A DNA stretch of 64,000 nucleotides, taken from the NCBI GenBank assembly GCA_902728285.1, contig CACVBU010000046.1, forward strand, positions 558,001-622,000, given 5' to 3'. Below the pieces are notes generated by a model. The model worked only from the letters and a program-made list of their open reading frames with translations, was not told the DNA's origin and ran no database searches. The DNA is from Clytia hemisphaerica (Eukaryota; Cnidaria; Hydrozoa; Leptothecata; Clytiidae). How positions within the stretch are numbered: position 1 is the stretch's first letter; each line of letters starts with the position of its first letter. Of the stretch, positions 1 to 13,187 are shown in pieces. A program made the position numbers and the translations under genes.

Positions 1-130
1 CTCCATTGATGCAATTTACTCGACTCCACGGTACCTGACTAACCAAAGCAATAAAATTTCAAAACAAATGAACCACTCAGCTCCGCTTGCAGCTCTACTC
101 ATACCATTTTCCAGTTCTGGAATTCATGCA

Positions 131-459
131 CAGTACGCCAAATGGGCCATTCCAGAATTTGTCTGTAACAGGGGGGCGGACGACACAGGATTTCCGAGGT
201 CAAAAGTTTTTACCAAAATTCGAAATTTCCAAGGTGAGAGAAGAAAATGTATGAATATTTCCAAGGCAATTGAATTAAAAAAGGCAAAAAAGAGTGGAAT
301 TTCCGATGCATTTTTCAAAAGTACATGGATTTTCATCGGAATTTCCAACCACCACTGGAAAAGAAAAATTATTTCCGAGGCTATAAAAAATTAAAAAATG
401 CACGTCGTCCGACGGGGGGTAACAAAAATTTTCTGGGATGGCCCAATATATTTGGCGTG
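131..459. repeat. Foldback / MITE-like inverted repeat
   Basis: The left arm (from CGCCAAATGGGCCATTCC at about 136) is matched, inverted and imperfectly, by the right arm that ends near 459 (GGATGGCCCAATATATTTGG). The arms also share a G-run and a CGTCG/CGACG block. Nothing in the loop looks coding. No clear target-site duplication was seen. Confidence 0.6.
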
Positions 460-938
460 AGAATGTCCTCAATTGGGTGTAACCTTCTTGATCCTCAAAA
501 TATCTTCGGCGTGGCTTTTGCATGGATTCCACACTGGACCATTTTAGAATCTCATATTTGGGGCTGGAGTAATAAATATTGGCGAGTTATTCGCCGACAG
601 AATATTGCAGATAAATAAAAAACAGCCTGGTTGGATAAAAAAAGAGATCATAATTTTCAAGATGGCGGGAATTTAGACGTTTCTCGATCAGTTCTCGATG
701 GACAGTCTAAACTTAAACTCCTATATCAGGATTAGAAACTAGGCTAGTCTTACCTCTTTTATCTTTTCCTTTTACAACAATACAATGCTGACAAGTCGAC
801 ACAACACATGTCAGTCAGGACCTCCTTTCACTTTATTGATATTACGCAAACGCCAGTGTGCACTAAATTATTTTGATTTCGCTTTCGATTTCAAGCAAAG
901 TCTTAGCAACAGGACGTTCGTGCATAGCAACGGGGCTG

Positions 939-1032
939 GGTAGAAAAAACTAAAACATAGAATTCAAAATAAATACCGATCATCTTATAGAGCACTAAAA
1001 ATACCCCCTTTCTATGTTTAGTTTTTTCTACC
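939..1032. repeat. Short palindromic foldback
   Basis: GGTAGAAAAAACTAAAACAT at 939-958 is repeated in inverted form at about 1014-1032, giving roughly 21-bp near-perfect arms around a 51-bp loop. It may be a tiny MITE or a transcribed hairpin. Confidence 0.6.
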
Positions 1033-1689
1033 TTGGATTATAACTGAAAATATCTTCAAATAACCTTTGTCTGCTATCAGCCCGCGCGGTAATCTTTGCC
1101 CGCTTCAATTCTTAGATAATGAATAAGAGAGGTGCGCTTAGCTAAGTCGTGCTCGCGGGCGATAAATTTATGTTTACTTATCTTGTATATTTTAGTGGTA
1201 TTTATCCAATGAAAAGGATGTTGACAAATATATGCACGGCGCTGACAAAATATGCACTGCATTGATTATGACATCATTAAATATGTCAATGTCGATTATT
1301 CAACGCCTGTTAAAAAAAAAAAATTTGTAAATAGTTCTTTTTATCATGAAATTTAGAAATACGAGCAATAAAATAATCAAATTTGATATTTGTTTCCTAT
1401 CTAGATTATAATTAGCAGTGAAGCTGGAACTTTGATTTTTGAGGATTACGATTTTACCAGCTTTTTAGCAATTTTTGCCTCGCTAACCCAAATCTTGCAA
1501 CCTCTTTACCTTAAGGAAGATCGAAATTAGAGTTTTTCAGCGTTCCGAAAAAAATGCATAACAGAAATTTTTTCATCTTCACAGGATCCATTCTCAACAA
1601 CAAAATACATCTTTTGGTCTTTGGGTTTGTTTCTGACGTTTTTCTTTCAAAAAATATCGATCACTTTCCTTTTCCCCTTGAGCGCGCGA

Positions 1690-2330
1690 GAAAAAAATGA
1701 TTAGCTCACATTCTCGCGCGGGCGAATAAAGATGAGGCGGCAATCTTGCACTGAGGGTGCTACTTAGTTTCCACCCTATTTTGCGCCCACGATATAATGG
1801 TTCAAATACAGGGGTATTCCAAATGATAAACTAAAAAGTGTTACTAATAACTGTAAGTGTTTATTTTCTGAGAGATATAAATAGTATATTGAATATTATT
1901 AAGTTATTTATTGAAGTATTTTTGAGCGCAAATTTAAATATATGTTACATAAAGAACAAATGATAGCAGCTCTGTTTTTTCCTCAAACCCCCGGGAAAAG
2001 TTTTTTGCCGACTTAGCTATTTTACAAATCTCAGAAAAGAACTCCCATAGGAATTCCGATACATACTGTAACCCGATTGGTTTTAATTTCGAAACGGCTT
2101 CAAGAAAGTCATAATGGCAGATAATTCGAAAAGTTATTAGCTGACATCACATTCTCCTGCGGGCAAATAAAGATGAGGAGGCAATCTTAAACCGAGAACG
2201 CTACTTAGTTTCTGCCTTATTTTGCGCCCATGATAGAATGAACCAAATAGGGGGGTGTTACAATGAAACTCATCTCACTTTGTACAGTAAGTGATTTTTT
2301 TCTAAGAGATAGTATACAAAAAAATTGAAT
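1690..2330. repeat. Diverged direct duplication of a ~200-bp block
   Basis: The block at about 1690-1905 recurs in the same orientation at about 2125-2330. Shared landmarks in order are GCGGGC..AATAAAGATGAGG, GGCAATCTT, GCTACTTAGTTTC and TTTTGCGCCCA, followed by an AATGnnnCAAATA segment. It is a dispersed repeat or a decayed tandem duplication; no coding signal is visible. Confidence 0.5.
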
Positions 2331-2631
2331 ATCTCAAGAACTTGTTGAACTAAATTATCATGAAATTTTAAACCAATAGCCATTAGCACAAGAATTGTTT
2401 CAATTTAAGATTTTTTTAAAATTTTTTTTAATGATGTCAGCAGAAATTGCAAAAATCTGGTTTTCTGCTATTTTTCCTATAACATCATCAAAAAATTAAA
2501 AGATTGCAAAAGCAATCAGAATACTTCTTGTGGTAGTGTCTATCATTGCTGAAAGTTTCATGAAGTTTAATTAACTAGTTCTTGAAATATTCAATTTTTT
2601 GTTAAATGACATCATCACAAATGGCATTAAA

Positions 2632-2716
2632 AACAGGTTTTTAATCAAAATCTCAAAACAGGTCTTTAATCAAAATCTCAAAACAAGTTTTTAATCAAAA
2701 TCTCAAAACAGGTTTT
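2632..2716. repeat. 25-bp tandem repeat, ~3.4 copies
   Basis: A 25-bp unit beginning AACAGGTTTTTAATCAAAAT is repeated three times with single-base changes, plus a partial fourth copy. It lies about 220 bp upstream of the stomatin-like start codon. Confidence 0.8.
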
Positions 2717-2935
2717 CTACATAATACGCTTCTTTTGATGTACTAAGGGGATGGGACTGCTTCCAAAAAATTACTGAAAATTTGGAATGTATTAATTTAC
2801 CTGAGCAGTGAATGAGTGAATAAATCAAGATTTTCAAGCATATTATCACACCCTATCTTTCTAATGTAACTTAAGATATCATTAGAAGATATTTTAAATA
2901 TTTATTTTTAATAAATAGAATTGTTTGCAAAAAGA

Positions 2936-5900
2936 ATGGTAAAATACACATCTTTGGAAATCAATTCAAATGAAGCCACAACTGTTTATTTTGACGAATG
3001 TGAAAGGAAAGGTATGAAACTTTGTTATAAACAACTTTCAGTTGCAGTGCTGCAAATAACGGCAAGTGACCGGTAGCGGTAGTTACCGGTTATTTTGTAG
3101 TTTCTACAGACCATTCTTAAACTTACTTTTTCGTTTTACCCGGTTAAAGTTTGAAGGCTATAAGGCTTCTTTCGTAAATTTTAATCAAGTTACCTTAAAG
3201 GAAGAAATTTTTTCTTACCAAATTATAAAAATCTATAAGGCTCCAAAATTTTCTAAGGGGGCCCCAAGACCCCCTGATCAAATTATTTTCACTACAAATT
3301 AAATTACTGGCCAACTTAAATTTCCTTATTTGCAGCACTGATTTGTGTCTTTTATCATAATCAGCTTACATATGAAAACTTGAAAATAGCTTAGTCACAG
3401 TAAGAAGTTCTACCATTTACACTTGCCACTGAAACCCACAATAACTTTTTGACCCTCTTTTTGAATTATTACTTCTTTTAGTGAAGCTCTATATCTCTTA
3501 TTTTTCTTTACAAAAAATGTCAAAACGGTATTGCTCATTGTTTTAGATGCTGCTGGAAAGCCTTCATATGGACCTTGTGATATTCTCATGTTAATTTTAA
3601 TATACACCATTTGGTTTATCACACTACCTTTTACGTTCTGTTGTAGTTTCAAGGTAAGAAACAACTTATTACCTTATTGGAACTAATTTTTGCGGGAACT
3701 AATTTTTGCGGTCGAAAAAAAATATCCGAAAAATTGCATTTCGTGGGTTTTAATTTTCGCGGTTTTCCCTTTTTTTGGACAAATTTCTTTCATTTTCCTA
3801 GGGATTTTTCAAATTTTTCGATAAAATTGGAAAAAATTGTATTTTGCGGGAATTAATTTTCGCGGTTTTCGACTCTCAAAATTTTTCACGGGATCAAATT
3901 TTTGCAATTTTGATGAAAAACCACGAAAAACGCTAAAATTTAAAACCCGCGAAAATTAGTTCCAATAAGGTACACTGTTTTTTTCCGAAATTGTATAACT
4001 AAAATACGCTTCAGATTAATATGTCACAAAATTTTATGTTGAGTATCTTTCCGACTTCTAAAGATGAATTTAACGATAAGCCAGAAAGTGGAAAATTCGA
4101 ATTCTTATTATTTTAACAGATAATTCCACAATGTCAGAGAGTGATTGTTTACAGACTTGGCAGAATATTACCTTTGAAAGGACCAGGTATTGTTTATTTT
4201 TTTAATAATATGGTAAAGTATTACTATTATTTTCTTCCCACATAGTTTGATTATTAATCCATAGTCTCATTTAGGACATAAGACTATATCATAAACTGAT
4301 GTTTTTATGAATTTGATGGCTCTGAATTAGAATGATAAAAAATTAAGTTATTTTAATGTGTCTGTACTTTGAAGTGAATTGTACTTTGTAATTCCAAGTA
4401 CTTTGGTTTTGTCCATTTCATTTAAAAAGCTAAAACTTTGATTATAGTCACAACCAATACAACCTCTTGGTGGTATAAGAGTGGTTTTAAGAACAATGCC
4501 AAACCTGGAATGGCTATTAAACTTTTAGCAGGTTTAGAGTCAAATTTGTAAAATCAGTTATTTTTAAAAATGCCACACCTTTGTCCCTCCTAGAAATAGA
4601 AGAAGGACAATTTTAGGCTCAAGGTACCAAAAGAAAAGGATGGCGAGCCTCATTCAAAATCTATGGCTCTTATAAAAAAAAAGTGTAAATAGATTATATA
4701 TACCAGATTTTCTCTTCTAGGTTTGATCACAGTGATTCCATGCATTGATAAATTGAAAAGAGTGGACATGAGAATGAGAGCATTCAAAGTTCCCCCACAA
4801 GAGGTTCGTCCATTCACTTTTTTTTACAAGAACACGTTTTTCTTCACAGTTTTTATAAGAACAAGCTTTTCTTCGCAGTTTTTATAAGAACAAGTTTTTT
4901 ATAGACACTATTTAATGCTCAAAGATATGAGCGAAAGATTTTGTAAATGAATGGTGTTTTCCTTGTCTGAAAACAATTTTTTAAGTTTTTTAATTATCTT
5001 ATATAGATTTTTTTAAATACTTCAATATGATACTAATGTCCTTGAGAACGGTCTTGAGTTCGAAAGTTGTTGGGGAAAATCAAATTACGATAGCCGCATT
5101 AATTTTCACCGCTCAACACAATAGGATACTTAATTTTTTGATTCACACTAAAAAGGGCATTCCCTTAGCAAATTCAGCAAATCTGTCCTATGGTTTTTGT
5201 CAAATTTTTTCATAAAAACTCGATCTTCTAAAAAAGTGTATAGGTTTTTTAATTCCTTAAAACACGTAAATATATTGTTGTGATATTAAGTCAAAGAGAT
5301 ACTCTGTTCTGATTTTTAGCGGGATCATTTTTTGTTTGTATTTGCATATTTGCTTGTTATAGTTAAAAAAAGATTAAAATTCGTATTTCTATTAATTTAT
5401 AAAACAGCAAAATGAAGCGACTGCTTCTGCATTATAATCCGTATTTCTATTAATTTAGATCATGACAGTGGATAATGGAGTATTGAAAATAGGGGCTGAT
5501 GTCCAATACCGATATGTCGATCCTATACTAACACAAACAATACAGGACCTTGATCACTCTTTGAGAGTCAGTGGACAGGCCTCTTTAACTTCAATCATCT
5601 CGTGTAATGATATTGCATTCGTAAAACATGAAAAGCAGCTTTTACAACAAAGACTACAGGTAAATAAATCTATCCACTCCCAACCAAGGGCATAGATTAA
5701 ACTTCTACCATTTGCTTACAATAAATATTTTTCCATTCTAGGCGTTTCGCGAGCTTACATTTTGAGAAATCCTATATCAAATATCATTTTTAAATGAGCG
5801 TGACAACCACCTACGAACTACTAAAATCGGATTTGAGATTTAGTTTTTACCATCTTCGCGAAAATAAATCTCGCATGATTGTTTGAGATCACTGACTCGT

Positions 5901-8440
5901 AAAAATTAAATCACGCAAAAATTATTCCGATTAAAATACGTATTTTTGAAATAGAACATCCACTAGCACGTACGGTTTCAAAGATGGATTTGAGGGAGTT
6001 TATGATTTTACTGATTGTAGCAACAATATTGAGGAACACTTTAATGGGATAAACTTTCGCGGGGATTGAATTTTACGGTTGGGCCTATCCGTGAAATTCA
6101 AAAATTTCGCGGGAACTTAATTTCGCGGGTTGCACTATTGAGTGTCAATATTTTCACGATTTTGTGACTTTTACTGTCAAATCATGCATTTTGGTTGTTA
6201 AAATACACATTTTTGGCGCTTCTTTGATGTCAGTAAACATTCAAATAGTATTTGTTTGACATATTTTGAGTTTTGTTTAGAAATATTTCGCGCAGATGAG
6301 GCCCTTCGAAATTTCCATTGGGACTTAATTTCGCAGATTTTCGCGGATGACACCCAAATCCGCGAAATCCGCGAAATTTAATCCCCGCGAAAGTTTATCC
6401 CATTAAAGTAATGCGTGCAATTTTGATCTGTCGTTTTTATTTTCTAAAGTTATATAATTTCAAATAATTTCTTGGATTGTTCCACGAGAAATTGTTCAGA
6501 AAATTTGCGAAATCTCACTGACCTCTTATCAGGGCTTAACCTATGAAAAGTGAATCGCTGTCAATTTTTCTTGAACATCTATTTTTATGCTTTAAAAATT
6601 CATGATTTTTTATTCCTTTCGTAGAGTCATTTGAATAAAGTTGTGTCAGCTTGGGGTATTGAAATAGCAAGATTTGAGATGTAAGTAAAACTATTTAAGC
6701 TGTTTCTGAAAGTTTATGGCGTGTTTACATTGTATCCATGTCACTTTAAAATAGAAAAATAAAAATGATATAAACTGCTAGTGTAACTTATGGCATGTCC
6801 AAAAAGGACATAAGTTTGGTGCAAAAAACTGGGGGCCTTAGGCATGTTCATTTATACGTCAAAAAGCGTATTAGGATGTAGACAGGTAGATTTAAGAATT
6901 GGCTGTTAATAGACCTTTTCATAAATTACGTCACGAACATCACTTGACTCGTATTCAAACAATTACCATGGTGATTATGTCCCTATGATTTTTTTACGAA
7001 TAGAAAATTGTTTTGATAAACTCCGCTAGGAGTTAATCACCATGGCAATAATTTCAAAACGAGGCAAGTGATGTTCGTGAAGGTCTATTAATTATTATTT
7101 TTTGGGATATTGGATTATTATTTTTTTGGACATCCCATAAGTTGCACGAGTGGAAACAATAGAAAATTGGTTTTTGTGAATTGGAGCAAAAACCCCAACA
7201 AGGTGAAAATTTCGCGTCTAGGCAAGTCTTAGCTGCACAGGACAAATAAGAAAATATTCATTCATCATGTCTTGTTCGGCCCTACTAACACCAACAGACA
7301 TCAACTATGTCAGCCGAGTTTGATAGTATTCCTTTAGAAACTTTTAGTTTGAATCAGCCATTCCATAAAGTAATAAGAAAAGACAACAAGTTTTATTTTA
7401 TTTTCAGCAAAATGAAAATAAAACTTTTTGTCTTTCCTTTAGAAACTGTTTACTGATTTTTTTCTGATTTTTTTCTGATTTTTTTAAGGATTTCACCAAA
7501 CTTGAATTTTCTAGGGATGTTCATTCGTTCGACAAAAATGTCGTGTACTGACTGATAAAGTGCCCTCAAGTTGGTGAAATTTATCTTTCTTCTGACTGTA
7601 GATTCTAAATCCGACTTACTTTCCAGGGAACATTCGACAGTAATGAAGGAGCGAGGTGGTATCACTCCCTCCTCTCAAAATGATGATGATGAAGTCGACG
7701 GCGCTGAGATGATCATGAACCTTATCAAAAGTATACCATATAAAATGCTGTTATTTTTGTCTGGGCTATAGAGCACCTTTCGAAAATATGCCATACTAAT
7801 TATCGTTATTTTTATCTGAACATCATTTTAAGACCATTCACGGAAAAATTGTCACGATTTTTTGTCACAAGGGAAAAATGTCCGTTAATTTTGAAAGTTT
7901 TGCACGAAAGTTTTGTACTTTAAGGATTTTTTCACGAAAATATTCCTAATTTATTTCTATATTCCTTTTTTAGGCGTTGTTTCTCCCGAAGGAAACGTGT
8001 TTTCCGGTCTCTCCATACCTCACGTTAGTCCAACAGATGTCTTACCTAACTACACACCAACACTTTCCTCAAGTACACAGAAAGTGGCCGCGCCAGCGTT
8101 ACTTAATGCCGCCGAGCTATTTTCAATTGCTAAAGGAATAATAGACGAGCCATTGTGTCAGCAAATTAATGCAGTATTTCAATTTCAAATACAATATACA
8201 GACTCAAGCACGCGGACCTGGACCGTCGACGTCAAAAATAGCCCCGGATTCGTAATAGAAGGTCCGGTAGCAGGTTTTCCTGATGTTGTTTTTAAACTAG
8301 AGGAACAAATTTTTCAAAAAATCTTTTACGGACAATTAACGCCTCGGCAAGCTTACATGAACAGTCAGCTAACGTTCAATGGTAGCTTGGCAACTGCAAT
8401 GAAATTAGAATTACTAATCAAGAGGCTAAAAGCTATGTAA
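2936..8440 (+). CDS. STOML1: Stomatin-like protein 1 (SPFH + SCP2 domains)
   Basis: Eight exons join in consistent phase: 2936-3011, 3547-3653, 4120-4186, 4721-4803, 5459-5659, 6625-6680, 7627-7730 and 7974-8440, giving 386 residues, close to the usual STOML1 length. Residues 38-59 are a hydrophobic hairpin with a central Pro53, as in stomatins. Residues 62 to about 205 form the SPFH/band-7 domain, with the stomatin-like strings VIVYRLGRI, RVDMRMRAFKVPP and VSAWGIEIARFE. Residues about 280-386 form an SCP2 sterol-carrier domain. SPFH plus SCP2 is diagnostic of STOML1 and nematode UNC-24, which act at membrane rafts and late endosomes and regulate acid-sensing or mechanosensory channels. For exon 7 the acceptor at 7627 (TTTCCAG) was chosen because the one at 7604 would give an in-frame stop. 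Several introns carry MITEs. The start codon is the least certain point. Confidence 0.92.
3047..3341. mobile_element. hAT-like MITE in STOML1 intron 1
   Basis: The ends are CAGTGCTGCAAATAA (from about 3047) and its inverse TTATTTGCAGCACTG (to about 3341). CAGTG...CACTG termini are typical of hAT elements. The 78-codon open frame inside is not recognisable. A clean 8-bp duplication was not found. Confidence 0.5.
3670..3972. mobile_element. MITE with TACCTTATTGGAACTAAT ends
   Basis: Terminal inverted repeats of about 25 bp start TACCTTATTGGAACTAATTT and the interior is rich in TTCGCG/CGCGAA. It lies in STOML1 intron 2. Elements at 6039-6408, 44571-44859 and 47804-47978 share this end design and the CGCGAAA interior, so they probably belong to one superfamily. 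Confidence 0.75.
6039..6408. mobile_element. MITE with ACTTTAATGGGATAAACTTT ends
   Basis: About 28-bp inverted termini (CTTTAATGGGATAAACTTTC, then GCGGGGATT) enclose a CGCGAAA-rich interior. It sits in STOML1 intron 5. The internal frames are not coding. Confidence 0.75.
6783..7148. mobile_element. MITE interrupted by a second palindromic element
   Basis: The outer termini are AACTTATGGCATGTCCAAAAA (from about 6785) and an inverted match ending near 7147 (GGACATCCCATAAGTT). Inside lies the second foldback at 6906-7091. Both are within STOML1 intron 6. Confidence 0.55.
6906..7091. mobile_element. Palindromic MITE nested in another MITE
   Basis: Arms share TTAATAGACCTT and GAACATCACTTG (left) with CAAGTGATGTTCGTG and AGGTCTATTAA (right), and internal CCATGGTGATTA also pairs with TAATCACCATGG. 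The insertion lies between the termini of the 6783-7148 element. Confidence 0.6.
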
Positions 8441-9221
8441 ATTTGATTAATATAGAATCTTAGTTATAAATATAATGTACATACTAGAGGATTTTTTTAG
8501 TTACTTTATTTATTTGATTTGTCGCACTATTTTGATATTGAAGATACACCATCTCTTTCGCAGTAAAGGTTTCGTTTTGGATTCTAGCCTTCATAGGATG
8601 AAGGTCCTTCTTTTACTATTCTTGTATAAGTTTCATTATGCGCCCTACCGGGTTTTGTAAATAAGTAAATGCATTCGAAAAGTGGGTTAAAGTAACTAAA
8701 TGGAATCAATTTATTTTTCACCCCGATAAATGGTCTTATACAGTGTTGCAACTGCAATCCCTACCGTAATATTTGGAGATAAAGGAGTATTTATCCTTAA
8801 ATATTATAACCTCAAGTGATATTTAAGCGCTATAAAGTACGGTTGGAACGTAGAGTTTTATCTCGACTTAAGGACCTCAAGATCTCGTAAAGTTACGAAG
8901 TAATAACTCAAAATTACTCTAGATATGAAAAGATTGTAATTTCAAACTTCATCTATGCGTTTATCAATGTGATCAATGTTATCAATATCTACTTCTTCCA
9001 CACCGGGGGGGGGGGCACTGACCTTGACGGCCGACGGGGACGTGCCGCTGGAGTTTGAAAAATGGACCCTATCATATATGGATATTTGGTAAATTTGGGG
9101 CCCTGTCAGGAAGAAAAATCGGCTAAAAGTAGGCGAAAAATTGAAAAATTTTCTAATTTCCATCATGAAAATTGTCGAGGATAGACCTTATCGGAGTTTT
9201 TGATTTTTCCAAAAAGCGATG

Positions 9222-9316
9222 CATTGTGGGATTGTTTCGAGTGTATTACAATAGAATTCCCTCGAGGAATTCCTAAGAGATTTCTATTGTAATACACTCG
9301 AAACATTCCCACAATG
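9222..9316. repeat. 95-bp near-perfect palindrome
   Basis: CATTGTGGGATTGTTTCGAG at about 9222 pairs with an inverse ending near 9315, including the AGTGTATTACAATAGAA arm. The loop is only about 20 bp (centred on CTCGAG). A MITE of hairpin type is likely. Confidence 0.75.
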
Positions 9317-11538
9317 AATCACTTGGGGAAAAAAGAAATGTCCCAAAAAAAGGATGTTCCACCAGTGGGATTTTAGGGGATTTTTTCCTGAGGCATAACC
9401 ATCCTATAGAGAAGGTCTGGAGAAAGTTTCAGCTGGATCTTATTTTTTCCCTTAAATTATGCTAGACAACCCCACTATCTATCAAGTGTAATTACTCCTT
9501 GTGTGCAAAAATTTGGGATGAAAAATTGGTTAAAAGCCACTATTTTCAAGATTTTGAGACAAAGAAGCTTTTACAAAAACTTTCCGAAAATCCTTTTTAG
9601 TTTGGTTAAAGATACACCATCTAGTGCAAAAAAAATTTAAAAATCTCTTTTTTTCGCCGAAAATAAGCTCCTCAAAGTACTTGTCTTCGCAAATGTCTTC
9701 ATTTTCTTCTTCGTCAAATTTTTTCAATGCAGTTTTTGAATTTTCAGATTCAGGAATAGTTTGCGTTGTCTAACAGAAAATGTATAACATGTCATAGTTT
9801 TGTTGGCTACATCAGCCAGAAATCCAAATTTTGTAAATGGCAATTATGAAAAATTCACTATGGTCAGAGAAGTTTCAAAAAGGCATTTACTTTCAAGGAA
9901 AAAAAGCGAAAGTTTGTTCGCCTGTAGTAGCATCAATTAAAACCATAAGGACAATGAGCAGTAAACAAATTTATCGTACAATATTTACATTTTTCTTTTT
10001 TAAATATTTCAAAAATCAAGTTCCTTGACAAGTTAAATGCAAAAAAAAAAATGCTTTTTACAAAAAAGTTAATTTTAAAAGAATTCCAAAATTTATAATT
10101 GAGCAAGAGAGTGACGTAATGTGCTCCGATGAAAATCCTCTTTATATAAATTCAATATTACATATAAATTACTTTGCAAAATCAATATTGGGTAGTAGTA
10201 AACTATATAGGTGGGAGGGTACGGGTACTACCCTTAAGGGTGCCTTTTTTAAACTTTTTTGGTCCCACAAAGGGTTGGAAAATTCTCAGTCCCATTAAGT
10301 GTCAGAAAAATAGGAAAATTTCAAATTTTTGTCCCTAAAAACATCCAAATTTGGTCAAATTAGTCTAAATAAGGGTCGTAAAGTTCACATAATTTTTCAA
10401 ATTCTTTCCCCCTTTTTAGTCCCACTAAGGGTGCGAGGGTTGAAGGGCGGCACATCCCCGCAACCCTATCTCTAGGGATATTGCTGTTTTAAACAATTCG
10501 TACGAGACTACAGTATAGGTCATACTTAATTTGATAGACTATGTTATAGTCTAAGACGAATCACTATCTAAGAAAAAAGCCCAAAGCCGAAGAAAATTCG
10601 CAAACGGGTTTTTTTGCCGAAAAGAGTTAACAGTCGGTAGAGTTGCCAGTCTTAGACTATACGATTTTGGTACAAAATACAAAAACAGCCCAAATCGTAC
10701 GAATTCGAGTTTCCGAATGCGAGGCCAACTGTGTTCGGTATTCGAAAAAATCAAAACAAAAAAAAAGAGGCGGGAGAGAAACTGAGATAAAAAAAGAGGG
10801 ATTCCAAGAAATATTATAGTTCTCTTTGGAGACCCTCTTCCTTTTATTCCCTTTATATTATCTTGGAACTACACTTTCTTTTCTTAGAAAACAATTTTTA
10901 TAAACAGTAATTTTTTAATAAGTTTGTAATTTCTTTGCAACAAGGATATCTATCTAAACTTTCACCTTATAAATTTCTTAAAAAACATCAAATCATGTAA
11001 GTTTGTTTGTATGTTGTTTTTTTGCCTGAGGATTATATCCTTATATTTACCCCTTTTATATATTAAATTCCATGTAAATAAAAAGCTATAGTATATTCTA
11101 CCCACCACCATTTGCCCAAAGACAAAGGATATGTATACAAATCATTGACAGTTTTATAAATACTTGCAATTTCGAATTTGTGACTTTCCTGTTTTGTTTG
11201 ATAAAAAAATTTACAATAGTGGATGAAAAATCTTATGATAAATTTGCAGGGAAAAAGTAAAAAAGCTCCAGCTTGTAAAGCTTTGCAGTATGTTGATCTT
11301 GCTTTGATTTGAGCTTGAATTTCTTTCTACCCAAAAAGAGACATTAAAATGAGGATGAAATAGAAAAAAGAAAAGTTAAGAAATCCCCAGAAATTAGCTT
11401 AAAAAATGGAAAAGTACCAATTAGTAAAAACCTTGAGGCAGATTTAAATGACATTAAATTTCTTATTTACAAAAACTGATGAATAGGTAATTCAATCATG
11501 ATAAACAAATGATTCTAAACTGTCTTCCGACAATACTG

Positions 11539-11832
11539 TACACGTTTTTTTTTTTATAAGGAACACGTTTATAAGGAACTCGAGGCTGAAAATGGTTCAA
11601 AAAATAAGGAATTGTTAAGGAACTGCTCAGGCTGAGAATAAGTGGATTTGAAAATAATGTACCTTATTGGGAATAATTTGACCAAATTTGATCTTTCAAG
11701 GGGCAAAAAGTTCAAAATTTCCTATGTAGTAAGGAACTCGATAAGGAACTTTGAGACTGAAATTCTCTGTAAAAATAAGGAACTCCAGGCTCAGAGCAAA
11801 GTTAAGGTTCCTTATAAAAAAAACAACCTGTA
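11539..11832. mobile_element. TTCCTTATAA-ended MITE
   Basis: The left end TACACG-T-run-TATAAGGAAC is inverted at the right end (GTTCCTTATAAAAAAAACAA). The interior repeats AAGGAACT several times. Related TTCTTATAA-type fragments occur near 4830-4895, 27405-27610, 30465-30660, 52000-52080 and 57400-57820. Confidence 0.55.
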
Positions 11833-11867
11833 TTACAGTCTCGACTAATTCCAGAAGGCTGATGTAA

Positions 11868-12478
11868 ATTTTTCCAAGTCATAATCTCAAATTATATCAG
11901 GACGTCAAGTGAAATAAACGTTGGTGAAATATTCCAAATCATAATCTCAAATTGTACCAGGACGTCAAGTGAAATATTCCAAGTCATAATCTCAAATTGT
12001 ACCAGAACGTCAAGTGAAATATTCCAAGTTATAATCCCAAATTAAACCAGGACGTGAAGTGAAATATTGCAAGTCATAATCTCAAATTGTACCAGAACGT
12101 CAAGTGAAATATTCCAAGTTATAATCCCAAATTAAACCGCGACGTGAAGTGAAATATTCCAAGAAATACTCTCAAATTGTACCAGAACGTCAAGTGAAAT
12201 ATTCCAAGTTATAATCCCAAATTAAACCAGGACGTGAAGTGAAATATTCCAAGTTATAATCTCAAATTGTACCAGGACGTCAAGTGAAATATTCCAAGTC
12301 ATAATCTCAAATTGTACCAGAACGTCAAGCAAGTGAAATATTCCAAGTTATAATCCCAAATTAAACCAGGACGTGAAGTGAAATATTGCAATTTATAATC
12401 TCAAATTATACCAGGACGTCGTGAAATATTGCAAGTCTTAATCTCAATAATAAACCAGGATGCTGTGCCAAATATTTC
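11868..12478. repeat. 45-bp tandem array (~13 units) with alternating variants
   Basis: The unit begins GAAATATTCCAAGTCATAAT and ends CGTCAAGT. Two versions alternate for several units: type A has CTCAAATTGTACCAG, type B has CCCAAATTAAACCAG with GTGAAGT. This makes a 90-bp higher-order period in the middle. Edge units are more diverged. It is a minisatellite, not a CRISPR array: there are no unique spacers. Confidence 0.9.
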
Positions 12479-13187
12479 ATTTCTGTATTGTGCTCTCTGC
12501 AAATTACTGCCATATTTTCCCATGCATCCAATTTTTGAATTTCTGATTCTTACCTAGAAAATTTAGAATAATAATCTGATAATTTTTACAGGTCAAAATG
12601 AGAAAATGTGAAAGTTTTCAAACAAGAAGTATGTTAAAAGCAGTCTTTTAAAGTCCACAATTGACAATAAGTACTTTGTTTGACATTTTTCAAAGTTGTC
12701 AAAGAACTGCTAACACAAGATGAAAATAACCTTTTAAGAGTGGAGATATGAGGGTATTCACATATCTAATGAAACACTGCCTGTGATTCATAGGATTCAT
12801 AAGAAATATACAAACTGACTTACCTACTTAGTTTCTCTGTGTCTTTTTGCTGCATGTAGACTTGTTGAAAAATCATTTTAAAACAGCTTCTACAGAAGCA
12901 TACTTGAGGAATAAGTACTCCCTTAAACTAAGTTATCTTGTAGTCTCAATAAAACAAATGAACCAAGAAGAAAAAATCCATAATGAGCTGGATTTTCACA
13001 GAAAAACCATAGATCCATCTTGTCCTTGTGTCTCTTCCCAGTGACCAGCGTGTTTTTGATCGTTTGAACCTAGACTAGCTTGAACCAAGCTCGGCCTTTA
13101 AACTTAGGCGGTTTTCACCACGGATCGACTAACCAGTCTCACTGGTTAGTCCAAGCAAAACCGCAAAATCTTTTTTATGCCAAAGAG

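Larger units (their letters stand above)
1..2935. other. Gene-free left flank, repeats only
   Basis: I see no exon with coding character here. Open frames near 68-620 lie inside an inverted repeat. The stretch holds a foldback (131-459), a short palindrome (939-1032), two diverged direct copies of a roughly 200-bp block (about 1690-1905 and 2125-2330), a further inverted repeat (about 2312-2610) and a 25-bp tandem repeat just before the first gene. Confidence 0.6.

Noticed and set aside
7571-7771. Open frame starting upstream of STOML1 exon 7 as a separate gene
   Set aside because: Its middle (7627-7730) is exon 7; the rest is intron. The acceptor at 7604 was also rejected because it leads to an in-frame stop.
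8942-9166. 74-codon minus-strand frame across a poly-G tract
   Set aside because: The length is due to the G-run and there is no domain or exon context.
11868-12478. Regular 45-bp repeats considered as a CRISPR-like array
   Set aside because: There are no unique spacers between repeats and the context is a eukaryotic genome; it is a minisatellite.
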